In this document: in pieces, positions 42,208-48,885 of the stretch
Numbering within the stretch: position 1 is the first letter of the stretch
Layout: each line of letters opens with the position of its first letter
From: Denitrobacterium detoxificans
GTDB taxonomy: Bacteria > Actinomycetota > Coriobacteriia > Coriobacteriales > Eggerthellaceae
DNA: 64,000 bases
Reading direction: 5' to 3'
NCBI RefSeq assembly: GCF_015062615.1
Contig: NZ_SUUH01000001.1
Coordinates: forward strand, 1-64,000
Translations under genes and position numbers: made by a program
The notes under the pieces: model-generated
Told to the model about the DNA's origin: nothing
Databases searched by the model: none
What the model saw: the letters and a program-made list of their open reading frames with translations, nothing else

Positions 42208-42231
42208 GACCTAATCCTTACTTACTTATTA

Positions 42232-42918
42232 CTACGAGATACGGAACGGGAACAACAAATTAGCGACATTGCCCGCAGTAGCGTTCATATACACCGAAAT
42301 CGGATTAATGGGGCTGAAATACGGAACAATGAAGAGCAGAATCAGCAAAACGGGCATGGCGTATTGCTGCACCGCGTAATACTGACGCAAGTATTTCTCC
42401 GGCAGGATGAACGCGAAAATACTCGATCCGTCTAGCGGAGGAATAGGCAGCAGGTTGAAGAACATCAGATAAAGGTTGATAAGCGTAAAATACGGCAAGA
42501 ACAGCAGGTAAAAGTACGCAAAGAGTTCGTTGCTATTCACCAAGCTGGTAGTGGCAAGCGGATACAGGAGCCATGCAACCATGGCGCCCACAAGGGCCAT
42601 GAGCAAATTGGCGGCAGGGCCCGCAAGGCCAACAATCAAGTCGCCCTTGCGCTTGTCCTTGAAGTAGCGCGGATTGTACGGCACGGGCTTTGCGTAGCCG
42701 AACACGGGCGCATTAGCCAGCATAAGAATGGCAGGCAGCAGCACCGTGCCAAAAGGATCGATATGGCGAAGGGGATTCACCGAGAGACGGCCCGCATTCT
42801 TCGCCGTCGGGTCGCCCAGCTTGTAGGCGGCAAAACCGTGTGCGACCTCGTGAAGCACGATGGCCGGCACGAATGCCAGAATCGAACAAGCGTAGTATGC
42901 AATCATGTCTGTACTCAT
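42232..42918 (-). CDS. Site-2 protease family (M50) membrane metallopeptidase
   Basis: An intramembrane zinc protease of the compact YwhC-like type. The 228-residue protein has about five membrane segments, HEVAH (residues 23-27) with two zinc histidines and the catalytic Glu, and a third ligand Asp in NLLPIPPLDGS near 170. No PDZ domain is present, unlike RseP. Substrates are unknown. A gene of this type next to trpS and scpAB is common in Gram-positives. A TATACT box ends 9 bases before the ATG at 42918. Confidence 0.9.
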   Translation of the reverse strand: MSTDMIAYYACSILAFVPAIVLHEVAHGFAAYKLGDPTAKNAGRLSVNPLRHIDPFGTVLLPAILMLANAPVFGYAKPVPYNPRYFKDKRKGDLIVGLAGPAANLLMALVGAMVAWLLYPLATTSLVNSNELFAYFYLLFLPYFTLINLYLMFFNLLPIPPLDGSSIFAFILPEKYLRQYYAVQQYAMPVLLILLFIVPYFSPINPISVYMNATAGNVANLLFPFRIS

Positions 42919-42927
42919 AGGTGTCCT

Positions 42928-42933
42928 AGTATA
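42928..42933 (-). promoter_or_regulatory. Putative -10 box of the M50 protease operon
   Basis: TATACT on the minus strand ends 9 bases before the ATG at 42918 and could start the long array from the protease through ogt. The -35 region shows no strong consensus. Confidence 0.4.
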
Positions 42934-43015
42934 CCGCAGGCGAGTAAGCCGAAATGAAAACACGAAAATTCATCCGCACGCTCCGCATCGAATCGGTCAT
43001 CGGCAGGCATTGCGC

Positions 43016-45115
43016 CTACTTTTCGGAAGCCTCCCGCTGACGAGCCATTTCCGCTTCAAGCTCCTCATTAAGAATGAACCACTCCTCTTCCGCAGCGGCC
43101 AAGCGCTTCTTGATGCTGGCATGTTCGGCAATGACATCGCTCGACGCATCCTCGTTCGTGTAAAAATCGGGGTCTGCCAGCAGCTCCAAGATCTCCGCAA
43201 GGCGCGTATTGTCCGCTTCCATCTGCTTATCGAGTTGCGCGATGCGCTTGCGATGGTTCTTGAGCGCAGCATAGGCCCTGTTACGAGCTTCAGCCTCGCG
43301 GCGCTTCTGCTCCTTCGACTTAGGCGCACTGCCCTTCGGCGCCGTAAGAGAAGCAGACGCATTCTTTACGGGACGCTCCCCACGGGGATGGCGATTCACG
43401 GTAATGCCCGAAGAAGCCTCCTTCTTGGCAGCCTGAGCGCGCGTCGCCGCATGGCTGCTCGCAAGGCCAGACTTCGAAGTGGCCAATGCCTCGTCACGGC
43501 CGCCCGTAATGGAAGCCGAATCTTCCTGCCCGCTCTTGAACAGGTAATAATCGTAATCGCCATCGTAGACGGTAACGTTACCAGGCGTAATCTCGATAAT
43601 GCGATTCGCAACGCCACGAATGAGATGCCTATCGTGCGTAATAAGGATGATGGTCCCCTCGAACTCAGCAAGAGCCTGTTCCAAAACGTCAGCGCTCTGA
43701 ATATCGAGGTGGTTCGTAGGCTCGTCGAGGCAGAGCAGCGGCTTGGGCGAAACGAGCATCTTGGCCAGTGCCAGACGGCTCTTCTCGCCACCAGAAAGCA
43801 CGCTCACGCGCTTCTCGACGGCATCACCCTGGAACAAGAAGGCACCCAGCAGCGTCCTTACCTGCGAAATGGTCCAACCAGGTGCAACGCGATCAAGTTC
43901 TTCGAACACGGTATTGCCTTCATGCAGCTCTTCGAGCTGATGCTGGGCGTAGTAGGTCTTGTCTACGTGCGCGCCATACTGAATACTGCCAGCATCAGGG
44001 TCGAGAACGCCCGCAATCATCTTCAGAAGCGTGGACTTACCGGCACCATTGGGGCCCACGAGCGCGATCTTCTGGCCGCGATACACCGAAAGGTCGAGCT
44101 TATCGTAGACAACGTGCTCGCCAAAGGCCTTGGAAACGCCCGTAAGGTTGACGACCATATCGCCGGTACGAGGCGGCTGGACAAAGTTGAAGTGAACCGT
44201 CTTGCGCTCTTCGGGCACCACGATGCGCTCAATCTTTTCGAGCTTGCGCACCCGATCCTGCACCTGCTTTGCCTTCGTGGCCTTGTAGCGGAATCGTTCG
44301 ATGAACGCCTCCATATGGGCAATTTCAGCTTGCTGCCGTTCGGCCTGCTGGCGAAGCAGTTCAATACGCTCTTCACGCTGCTTCAGGTAGGCCGAGTAGT
44401 TGCCCTTATAGAAGTTCACATGCCCATTGTCGATTTCCGCGACGCGGTCAACCATGTTGTCCATGAACGCGCGGTCGTGGCTAACCACGATGACCGTACC
44501 GCTATAACCGCGCAAGAAGCCCTCAAGCCAGGTAACGCTTTCAAGATCAAGGTGGTTAGTTGGCTCGTCGAGCATGAGCACATCGGGGTTGCGCACGAGA
44601 AGCTTCGCCAACGCAATGCGCATCTGCCAACCACCCGAATAGTCGACCGTGCGCTTCTTCATATCCTCTTCGCCAAAGCCTAGGCCAAACAGGACGCTGC
44701 GCACCTTCGACTCGAGCAGATAGCCACCCATGGCCTCATACGCATCACGCGCACGTCCAGCGGCGGCAAGCTCCTTTTCCGTGGGGTTATCACCCAGGTT
44801 GTCCTCCAGGGCACGTAGGCGCTCCTCGGCTTCTAGGATCTCCTTCTGCGAGGAAATTACCTCGTCGAACAGGGGGCGGTCCCCCATTTCGATGGCTTCC
44901 TGCTCGAGATAGCCAACCGATGCGCCCTTTGCATACAGCACACGCCCTTCATCAGGCTCTTCATTACCCGTAATGATATTGAGCAGCGTTGTTTTGCCAG
45001 CGCCGTTGGGACCTACGAGCGCAAGGCGATCGTAGGCTTCAAGCTTGAAAGTGACATCAGAAAAGAGCGTACGCGCGCCAAACGATTTGGAAATATGTTC
45101 AAGCTGAATGATCAT
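43016..45115 (-). CDS. ABC-F family ATPase, long C-terminal coiled coil
   Basis: ABC-F proteins have two ATPase domains and no membrane part; most act on the ribosome. The 699-residue protein has Walker A GPNGAGKTT near residue 35 and GPNGAGKST near 345, signatures YSGGWQMRIAL and LSGGEKSRLAL, and LDEPTNHLD twice. The arm between the domains (about 235-310) is long and charged. After the second domain come a low-complexity Ala/Ser/Lys linker (about 545-610) and a coiled coil (about 615-699). It resembles the YdiF/Uup-type C-terminal extension. A resistance role cannot be shown from sequence. Confidence 0.9.
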   Translation of the reverse strand: MIIQLEHISKSFGARTLFSDVTFKLEAYDRLALVGPNGAGKTTLLNIITGNEEPDEGRVLYAKGASVGYLEQEAIEMGDRPLFDEVISSQKEILEAEERLRALEDNLGDNPTEKELAAAGRARDAYEAMGGYLLESKVRSVLFGLGFGEEDMKKRTVDYSGGWQMRIALAKLLVRNPDVLMLDEPTNHLDLESVTWLEGFLRGYSGTVIVVSHDRAFMDNMVDRVAEIDNGHVNFYKGNYSAYLKQREERIELLRQQAERQQAEIAHMEAFIERFRYKATKAKQVQDRVRKLEKIERIVVPEERKTVHFNFVQPPRTGDMVVNLTGVSKAFGEHVVYDKLDLSVYRGQKIALVGPNGAGKSTLLKMIAGVLDPDAGSIQYGAHVDKTYYAQHQLEELHEGNTVFEELDRVAPGWTISQVRTLLGAFLFQGDAVEKRVSVLSGGEKSRLALAKMLVSPKPLLCLDEPTNHLDIQSADVLEQALAEFEGTIILITHDRHLIRGVANRIIEITPGNVTVYDGDYDYYLFKSGQEDSASITGGRDEALATSKSGLASSHAATRAQAAKKEASSGITVNRHPRGERPVKNASASLTAPKGSAPKSKEQKRREAEARNRAYAALKNHRKRIAQLDKQMEADNTRLAEILELLADPDFYTNEDASSDVIAEHASIKKRLAAAEEEWFILNEELEAEMARQREASEK

Positions 45116-45142
45116 CGCAGATACAGTTACCCTTACACACTG

Positions 45143-45171
45143 AAAAGGGCCAGCCGAAAATCGACTGACCC
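45143..45171 (-). terminator. Terminator after the CAU tRNA
   Basis: GGGTCAGTCG and CGGCTGGCCC pair over 10 positions with G-T wobbles around an ATTTT loop and are followed on the minus strand by TTTTC. It lies 15 bases past the tRNA 3' end. Confidence 0.7.
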
Positions 45172-45185
45172 GATGAAAATCTAAG

Positions 45186-45260
45186 TGGTGGGCCCGGCCG
45201 GGCTCGAACCGACAACCAAAGGATTATGAGTCCCCTGCTCCACCATTGAGCTACAGGCCC
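45186..45260 (-). tRNA. tRNA with CAU anticodon, probably tRNA-Ile2
   Basis: A 75-base cloverleaf with encoded CCA: acceptor GGGCCTG/CGGGCCC, anticodon loop CTCATAA, T-arm GTCGGTTCGAGCCCGGC. The CAU anticodon allows Met or lysidine-modified Ile2. C at acceptor positions 4 and 5, paired to G69 and G68, matches the identity elements of TilS substrates, so Ile2 is favoured over elongator Met; it lacks initiator features. Confidence 0.85.
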
Positions 45261-45270
45261 GTGAACACGT

Positions 45271-45276
45271 AGTATA
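45271..45276 (-). promoter_or_regulatory. Putative -10 box of the CAU tRNA
   Basis: TATACT lies on the minus strand 10 bases before the tRNA 5' end. The -35 box is not clear. Confidence 0.4.
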
Positions 45277-45394
45277 GCGCAATTGGCCGTATACCATCCG
45301 CGCATGGTCGACCCAATGCGTATTATCTCCTCACCATCGTCCGTCTATTACGTATTTATTACGTACTGGAGGCATTTCGACAATTTTCAATAAA

Positions 45395-45430
45395 TAAAAA
45401 ACCAAGCCAGAAACTTGTTCTGACCTGGTG
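45395..45430 (-). terminator. Terminator after tRNA-Val
   Basis: ACCAGGTCAGAA and the opposing TTTCTGGCTTGGT arm pair with two G-T wobbles, followed on the minus strand by TTTTTTATT. It ends the tRNA-Asn/tRNA-Val transcript. Confidence 0.85.
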
Positions 45431-45437
45431 TTTTTGA

Positions 45438-45512
45438 TGGTGGGCGTTACAGGGATTGAACCTGTGACCTACTCCGTGTGAAGGAGTCGCGCTCCCGCTG
45501 CGCCAAACGCCC
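45438..45512 (-). tRNA. tRNA-Val (anticodon CAC)
   Basis: A 75-base cloverleaf with encoded CCA: acceptor GGGCGTT/AACGCCC, anticodon stem ACTCC/GGAGT with loop TTCACAC (anticodon CAC), T-arm CACAGGTTCAATCCCTGT. All arms are perfect. It lies 35 bases after tRNA-Asn with no clear terminator between, so the two are likely co-transcribed. Confidence 0.95.
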
Positions 45513-45547
45513 GATATGTAAGAGCCAAAAAAGGCTGTAAAAACAAA

Positions 45548-45622
45548 TGGCTCCCCGGGTAGGATTCGAACCTACAACCCTCCGGTTAACAGCCGGATGC
45601 TCTGCCGTTGAGCTACCGAGGA
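45548..45622 (-). tRNA. tRNA-Asn (anticodon GTT)
   Basis: A 75-base cloverleaf with encoded CCA: acceptor TCCTCGG/CCGGGGA (one wobble), discriminator G, anticodon stem TCCGG/CCGGA with loop CTGTTAA, T-arm TGTAGGTTCGAATCCTACC. It heads the minus-strand Asn-Val unit behind a strong promoter. Confidence 0.95.
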
Positions 45623-45659
45623 ATCTTGCTTGTTGCTCACTTGCAACGCGCAAGAAAGG

Positions 45660-45687
45660 ATTATACGCGAACCAAACCCTTTGACAA
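45660..45687 (-). promoter_or_regulatory. Promoter of the tRNA-Asn/Val unit
   Basis: TTGTCA and a perfect TATAAT are separated by 16 bases on the minus strand. The tRNA-Asn 5' end lies 37 bases beyond the -10 box, so a short 5' leader would be removed by RNase P. Confidence 0.8.
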
Positions 45688-46041
45688 CCCCCTTTTTTGT
45701 GGATTCATCTTCACATTTTCCGAGGCCGTATTTGGACAACATACCCCCGTATATAGATAAGGGAGCAAATAAATCTACAAGAACATGAGCTTGGGATATG
45801 CGGCACATACATTCCGCGTCTATATACGTACGCGAGCAAACAAACGATCGCACCGCTTCCCCAACCGCTCACCGCCAACATAGGCGGGGGCTCGCAAAGA
45901 CATCTCACGCGCTACCGGAGTGGAGTCAATCTGGATAACGGCACCCCACGGACGCATCCCGTGATCACCAAGCGCCTTACAGGCTGTTTTACAGTGAGAA
46001 CGTGCCGAGTTGTGCATGATTCGTGATGAGAAAATTGCCTG
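45688..46041. other. Gene-free stretch between divergent tRNA units
   Basis: About 350 bases between the Asn and His promoters. Several short open frames occur on the minus strand, but they lack ribosome sites, hydrophobic pattern or recognisable homology and are not called. No hairpin with a T-run and no RNA family was recognised. The base composition is mixed, with an AT-richer left part. It may be the remains of an insertion beside tRNA genes, which cannot be shown by eye. Confidence 0.5.
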
Positions 46042-46070
46042 TTGCCCCCTACCTCATCGGCCGCTATACT
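46042..46070 (+). promoter_or_regulatory. Promoter of tRNA-His
   Basis: TTGCCC and TATACT are separated by 17 bases. The tRNA-His 5' end is 15 bases past the -10 box. Confidence 0.7.
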
Positions 46071-46084
46071 ATCCACTTGCGCAC

Positions 46085-46162
46085 GGTGGATATGGCCTAG
46101 TTGGTTAGGGCGCCAGATTGTGGCTCTGGAGGTCGAGAGTTCGAATCTCTCTATCCACCCCA
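46085..46162 (+). tRNA. tRNA-His (anticodon GTG)
   Basis: A cloverleaf with acceptor GTGGATA/TATCCAC, the extra G at position -1 opposite discriminator C that marks histidine tRNAs, anticodon stem CCAGA/TCTGG with loop TTGTGGC, and encoded CCA. It is the first plus-strand gene of the tRNA block. Confidence 0.96.
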
Positions 46163-46186
46163 GCGCGAAACTTTTTAAAAAAGTTC

Positions 46187-46215
46187 TTGCAAAGCAAGAG
46201 CGGTTGTCCTAAAAT
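46187..46215 (+). promoter_or_regulatory. Promoter of tRNA-Lys
   Basis: TTGCAA and TAAAAT are separated by exactly 17 bases, 41 bases before the tRNA-Lys 5' end. Confidence 0.7.
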
Positions 46216-46256
46216 AGCGTTCGCCGCTTTTCGAAGGGCAAAAGACATATGAACAT

Positions 46257-46332
46257 GGACCGTTAGCTTAGTTGGTAGAGCAGGGGACTCTTAATCCCAA
46301 GGTCCGGGGTTCGAGTCCCCGACGGTCCACCA
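46257..46332 (+). tRNA. tRNA-Lys (anticodon CTT)
   Basis: A 76-base cloverleaf with encoded CCA: acceptor GGACCGT/ACGGTCC, D-arm AGCTTAGTTGGTAGAGC, anticodon loop CTCTTAA (anticodon CTT), T-arm CCGGGGTTCGAGTCCCCG. One mismatch sits at the base of the anticodon stem. Its 3' end and terminator are duplicated 184 bases downstream. Confidence 0.95.
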
Positions 46333-46394
46333 TCTGAATTGTTAAGCTCCCCTATCGGGAGCTTTTTTCATACCGTATAACGGGGACTCGAACC
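46313..46394 (+). repeat. 82-bp repeat unit A (tRNA-Lys tail, terminator, inverted T-arm)
   Basis: The unit starts in the T-arm of tRNA-Lys (GAGTCCCCGACGGTCCACCA), runs through the terminator and ends with CGGGGACTCGAACC, the exact reverse complement of tRNA-Lys T-arm bases 46308-46321. The same 82-bp layout recurs at 46497-46578 with about 85 percent identity by eye. Confidence 0.85.
46344..46368 (+). terminator. Terminator after tRNA-Lys
   Basis: AAGCTCCC and GGGAGCTT form a perfect 8-bp stem with a CTATC loop, followed by six T. It lies 11 bases after the CCA end. Confidence 0.85.
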
Positions 46395-46496
46395 GATGAG
46401 GTGGAATTCCGTTAAGCAAACGTGCCAGCGGCACGTTTGTAGGAATTCGCCCGACCGAGCCTGCGAGGGAGGGTTCGGCGTTCCACAGGAACGCAG
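46395..46496. repeat. Spacer between repeat units with nested palindromes
   Basis: CAAACGTGCC (46417-46426) and GGCACGTTTG (46430-46439) form a perfect 10-bp hairpin with a 3-base loop, itself flanked by GGAATTC at 46403 and 46442. A second hairpin, GCGTTCC/GGAACGC, lies at 46478-46494 directly before repeat unit B. No coding frame is credible. Confidence 0.7.
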
Positions 46497-46578
46497 GAGT
46501 CCCCGACGGTCCACCATTTGAATTGTAGAGCTCCCCGTTGGGAGCTTTTTTCATGTCCGGATGACGGGGACTCGAACC
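46497..46578 (+). repeat. 82-bp repeat unit B (orphan tRNA-Lys tail)
   Basis: It repeats the last 20 bases of tRNA-Lys including CCA (GAGTCCCCGACGGTCCACCA), a terminator hairpin (about 46528-46552, GAGCTCCCC/GGGAGCT plus six T) and the inverted T-arm CGGGGACTCGAACC. No tRNA body precedes it, so it is a tail fragment only. Confidence 0.85.
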
Positions 46579-46693
46579 CAGCACTCCCCTCCTTCATATG
46601 TTCACACTTTGGAAGTGCCGCCATTTTGTGAACGCTAAAATCATACTCGGCGCAAAAAGCATCTTCTGCATGGGTGCGCTGAGTCAGACGTGC

Positions 46694-47134
46694 TTAGTCT
46701 TGAAACTCCCAAAAACCCGTGCCGGTAACCGGATCGTATTTCTTCCCAATAATGCCTCCGACAACGGGCCGTAGCTCGATTTCGGCGGTGTAGAGAACGG
46801 TTATGGACTTCACGTGCCCCGCCGCCACGCAATGTTCGCTGCCATCCTTATACGAAAACATGGCGTGAGCATGGCTGGTCAATTCGGATTCATCACCTGA
46901 AAAGACATTGCCGACGAGCGACACAAGTTCGAGCATGCCAGCATACTCTTGGGTTTCGAATGCGCCCGTTTCGGGAATGAAGGTCTGGATCAGGGCTTCC
47001 TTGCAGCCACCAATGCCACTGAACGTAGCCGACGCAACATTCTCTGCCTTGCAAATGCCAAGAATAGAGGAAATGATCTCGTCACCCCGATCAAGTCGTA
47101 CGTAGTAGGCGTCACCGAACTTTCTGTATTCCAT
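46694..47134 (-). CDS. PPC/DUF296 domain protein
   Basis: The 146-residue protein is a single PPC domain (plants and prokaryotes conserved), a trimeric fold found in putative DNA-binding and enzyme-associated proteins. It has GDEIISSILGICKAENVASATFSGIGG-type start (family glycine motif near 38-44), LELVSLVGNVF near 71 and the HAHAMFSYKDG histidine motif near 89, and ends VGGII...TGFWEF. I chose the ATG at 47134 with AGGTGAG upstream. It is divergent from the SLC1 symporter gene. Whether it regulates that gene is unknown. Confidence 0.85.
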   Translation of the reverse strand: MEYRKFGDAYYVRLDRGDEIISSILGICKAENVASATFSGIGGCKEALIQTFIPETGAFETQEYAGMLELVSLVGNVFSGDESELTSHAHAMFSYKDGSEHCVAAGHVKSITVLYTAEIELRPVVGGIIGKKYDPVTGTGFWEFQD

Positions 47135-47182
47135 ATTCTCACCTCGATGTTCCCAATTACCCCAACGTAGATGCATACCGCT

Positions 47183-47190
47183 ATTATAAT
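47183..47190. promoter_or_regulatory. Shared palindromic -10 element
   Basis: ATTATAAT is its own reverse complement and reads TATAAT on both strands, between the divergent PPC and SLC1 genes. A -10 box is plausible for either direction; -35 boxes are weak on both sides. Confidence 0.4.
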
Positions 47191-47263
47191 GGTATTCAGT
47201 ACATGGCATTTGTCACAGCAAACCTAGAGGGAACAGCCACGTCGGTTTTCTGGAGCATTCACT

Positions 47264-48850
47264 ATGGCTAGAACTGAAACAATACGGGTAAAGGCAAGCG
47301 AGGCGGGCATTTCGCAAGCCCACAACTTCGCCGAAAAGGCCCTTGCGGGGCGCCGCATTTCCGCCTGCAGCGGCACTGAATTGATGGCTCTCTTCGAAGC
47401 GCTCCTCTACCATGTCGCATCACAAGCTGGCGACGAAACGCAACTTGAGATCAGCAGCATTAGCGCACTCAAGGGGACGGACATAGAAATCTCGTTCGCG
47501 GGCAAGCGATTCTCGCTACCCGAGGAAGACGCCCAGCCAGATTCCAGAACAGAAATCATCGATACGTTTTCCGACAAGTTCTCCTGTTCATACAAGAACG
47601 GCACCAACGTCATTTCCCTTTCGGTGGGCAGAAACTTCTGGAGCATCATCCTCCCAAACCTCATCGCCGTCATAATGGCAGTGATCGTGGGCATCATCCT
47701 TGAATTCACGGTTGACGAAGCTGAGTTGCAGCTACTGGCAACCGAATGGGTATCACCCCTGGAAAAGCTGTTCACCAACGCCGTGCTTATGATAGGCGCA
47801 CCAGTAACGCTCTTCTCGCTGCTCAAGAACGTAACCGATTCCTTCATCGTTGCCGACCACAATTCGTCATCGCGCAGGCTGTTCATCAGTGCGATATCCT
47901 CCTCGGTCGGCGTAGTCGTGCTAGCTCTCATCATGGGTTTCATGTTTGCCCAGTGGGCCCTCTCATCCAGCGGAATGACGGAGCAGGTCGACATAGGATT
48001 CGCCAATTGGTCGCTTGCCTCGGCGATAGATCAGATAATACCGTCAAGCATCATCGAGCCCTTCGAGACCATCTCCCCCATTCCCATGATTGTCGTAGCG
48101 CTCCTCATCGTTGGCGCGCTGAATTCGATAGGCAAGAGCTTCGACTTGCTAAAACGGGCAATCGACGCTTGCTACAACTTGTTCTCCGGCATACTCGGCA
48201 TTCTCATGACGGCCTTCCCGATAGCTTGCTTCCTGCTGTTCCTGGAAGTCTTCCTGGCAAAGGACGGCATTTCGAATTTCCTGGAGATCCTCTTCATCGG
48301 CGTCATCGTATTCGCAAGCACGATCCCCCTACTTGCCCTGTACGCCCTAAGGCTGAAGGCACATGGAATCCGGATAGGGGAATTCATCCGAATGATATGG
48401 CCGCTCGTTAAAGAGAACTACGTGATAGGCTCCGTCATCGACGCCGTGCCCTACAACAATCGCTACTGCGCGAAGCATCTGGGAATCCCCCAGGAAAGGC
48501 TCGGGAAGGAGCTTCCGATACTGGCACAGACCAGCCTTGACGGCAACTGCTTCATTCTCATGCTGCTCGCATCAATCTACATCTTCGTTGCCAATTGCGA
48601 AGTGTCGTGGTTCAACATCGCAGCAATAGCCTTTATCGTGATGTTCCTCTCGTTCGGAGCCCCCAACCAGCCAGGGTCCATCCTCATCGGCATGCTGGTA
48701 ATCTTGACGTACTTGCATTCCGATATCGCCATTTCCCTGGCGATATGCTTCGAGCTGTTCTGCGGCGGGCTCCAAAACATCCTGAACGTCATCAGCAGCA
48801 TTACAACAGTTGCAGAAAACGAACGCGCAGAAGAAAAACGGCGGGGATAA
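47264..48850 (+). CDS. SLC1-type dicarboxylate/amino acid:cation symporter with N-terminal ATPase-like domain
   Basis: The 528-residue protein has a soluble N-terminal region (about 1-125) and a transporter part (about 126-520) with roughly eight to ten membrane segments. Transporter marks include SPLEKLFTNAVLMIGAPV, PSSIIEPFETISPIPMIVV, TSLDGNCF (compare NMDGTA of SLC1) and SFGAPNQPGS (compare GTAGVPG). The N-terminal part has the pattern of an RsbW/anti-sigma HATPase fold (ELMALFEALLYHVASQ, later a DKFSCSYKNGTNVISL end), with poor nucleotide motifs. GGAGC precedes the ATG. The substrate is probably an acidic amino acid or dicarboxylate, inferred from family only. Confidence 0.8.
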   Translation: MARTETIRVKASEAGISQAHNFAEKALAGRRISACSGTELMALFEALLYHVASQAGDETQLEISSISALKGTDIEISFAGKRFSLPEEDAQPDSRTEIIDTFSDKFSCSYKNGTNVISLSVGRNFWSIILPNLIAVIMAVIVGIILEFTVDEAELQLLATEWVSPLEKLFTNAVLMIGAPVTLFSLLKNVTDSFIVADHNSSSRRLFISAISSSVGVVVLALIMGFMFAQWALSSSGMTEQVDIGFANWSLASAIDQIIPSSIIEPFETISPIPMIVVALLIVGALNSIGKSFDLLKRAIDACYNLFSGILGILMTAFPIACFLLFLEVFLAKDGISNFLEILFIGVIVFASTIPLLALYALRLKAHGIRIGEFIRMIWPLVKENYVIGSVIDAVPYNNRYCAKHLGIPQERLGKELPILAQTSLDGNCFILMLLASIYIFVANCEVSWFNIAAIAFIVMFLSFGAPNQPGSILIGMLVILTYLHSDIAISLAICFELFCGGLQNILNVISSITTVAENERAEEKRRG

Positions 48851-48859
48851 ACCCCGCCG
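48834..48859 (-). terminator. Terminator of argS inside the symporter 3' end
   Basis: CGGCGGGG and CCCCGCCG form a perfect 8-bp stem (48839-48859) with TTTTTCTTCT after it on the minus strand. It overlaps the last codons and stop of the convergent symporter gene and lies about 27 bases past the argS stop codon. Confidence 0.8.
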
Positions 48860-48885
48860 TAGACAACTAGATCTGTTGGTATCTG

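Noticed and set aside
41059..42231. T-box or other amino-acid riboswitch upstream of trpS
   Set aside because: The gap to the upstream gene is only 24 bases and holds little beyond a ribosome site.
45447..46017. Several 65-93 codon minus-strand frames across tRNA-Val, tRNA-Asn and the gap
   Set aside because: Two run through tRNA genes, and the others lack start signals and resemble no protein.
46342..46624. Minus-strand frames through the repeat units after tRNA-Lys
   Set aside because: They translate repeat, terminator and tRNA-tail DNA; no ribosome site and no homology are expected.
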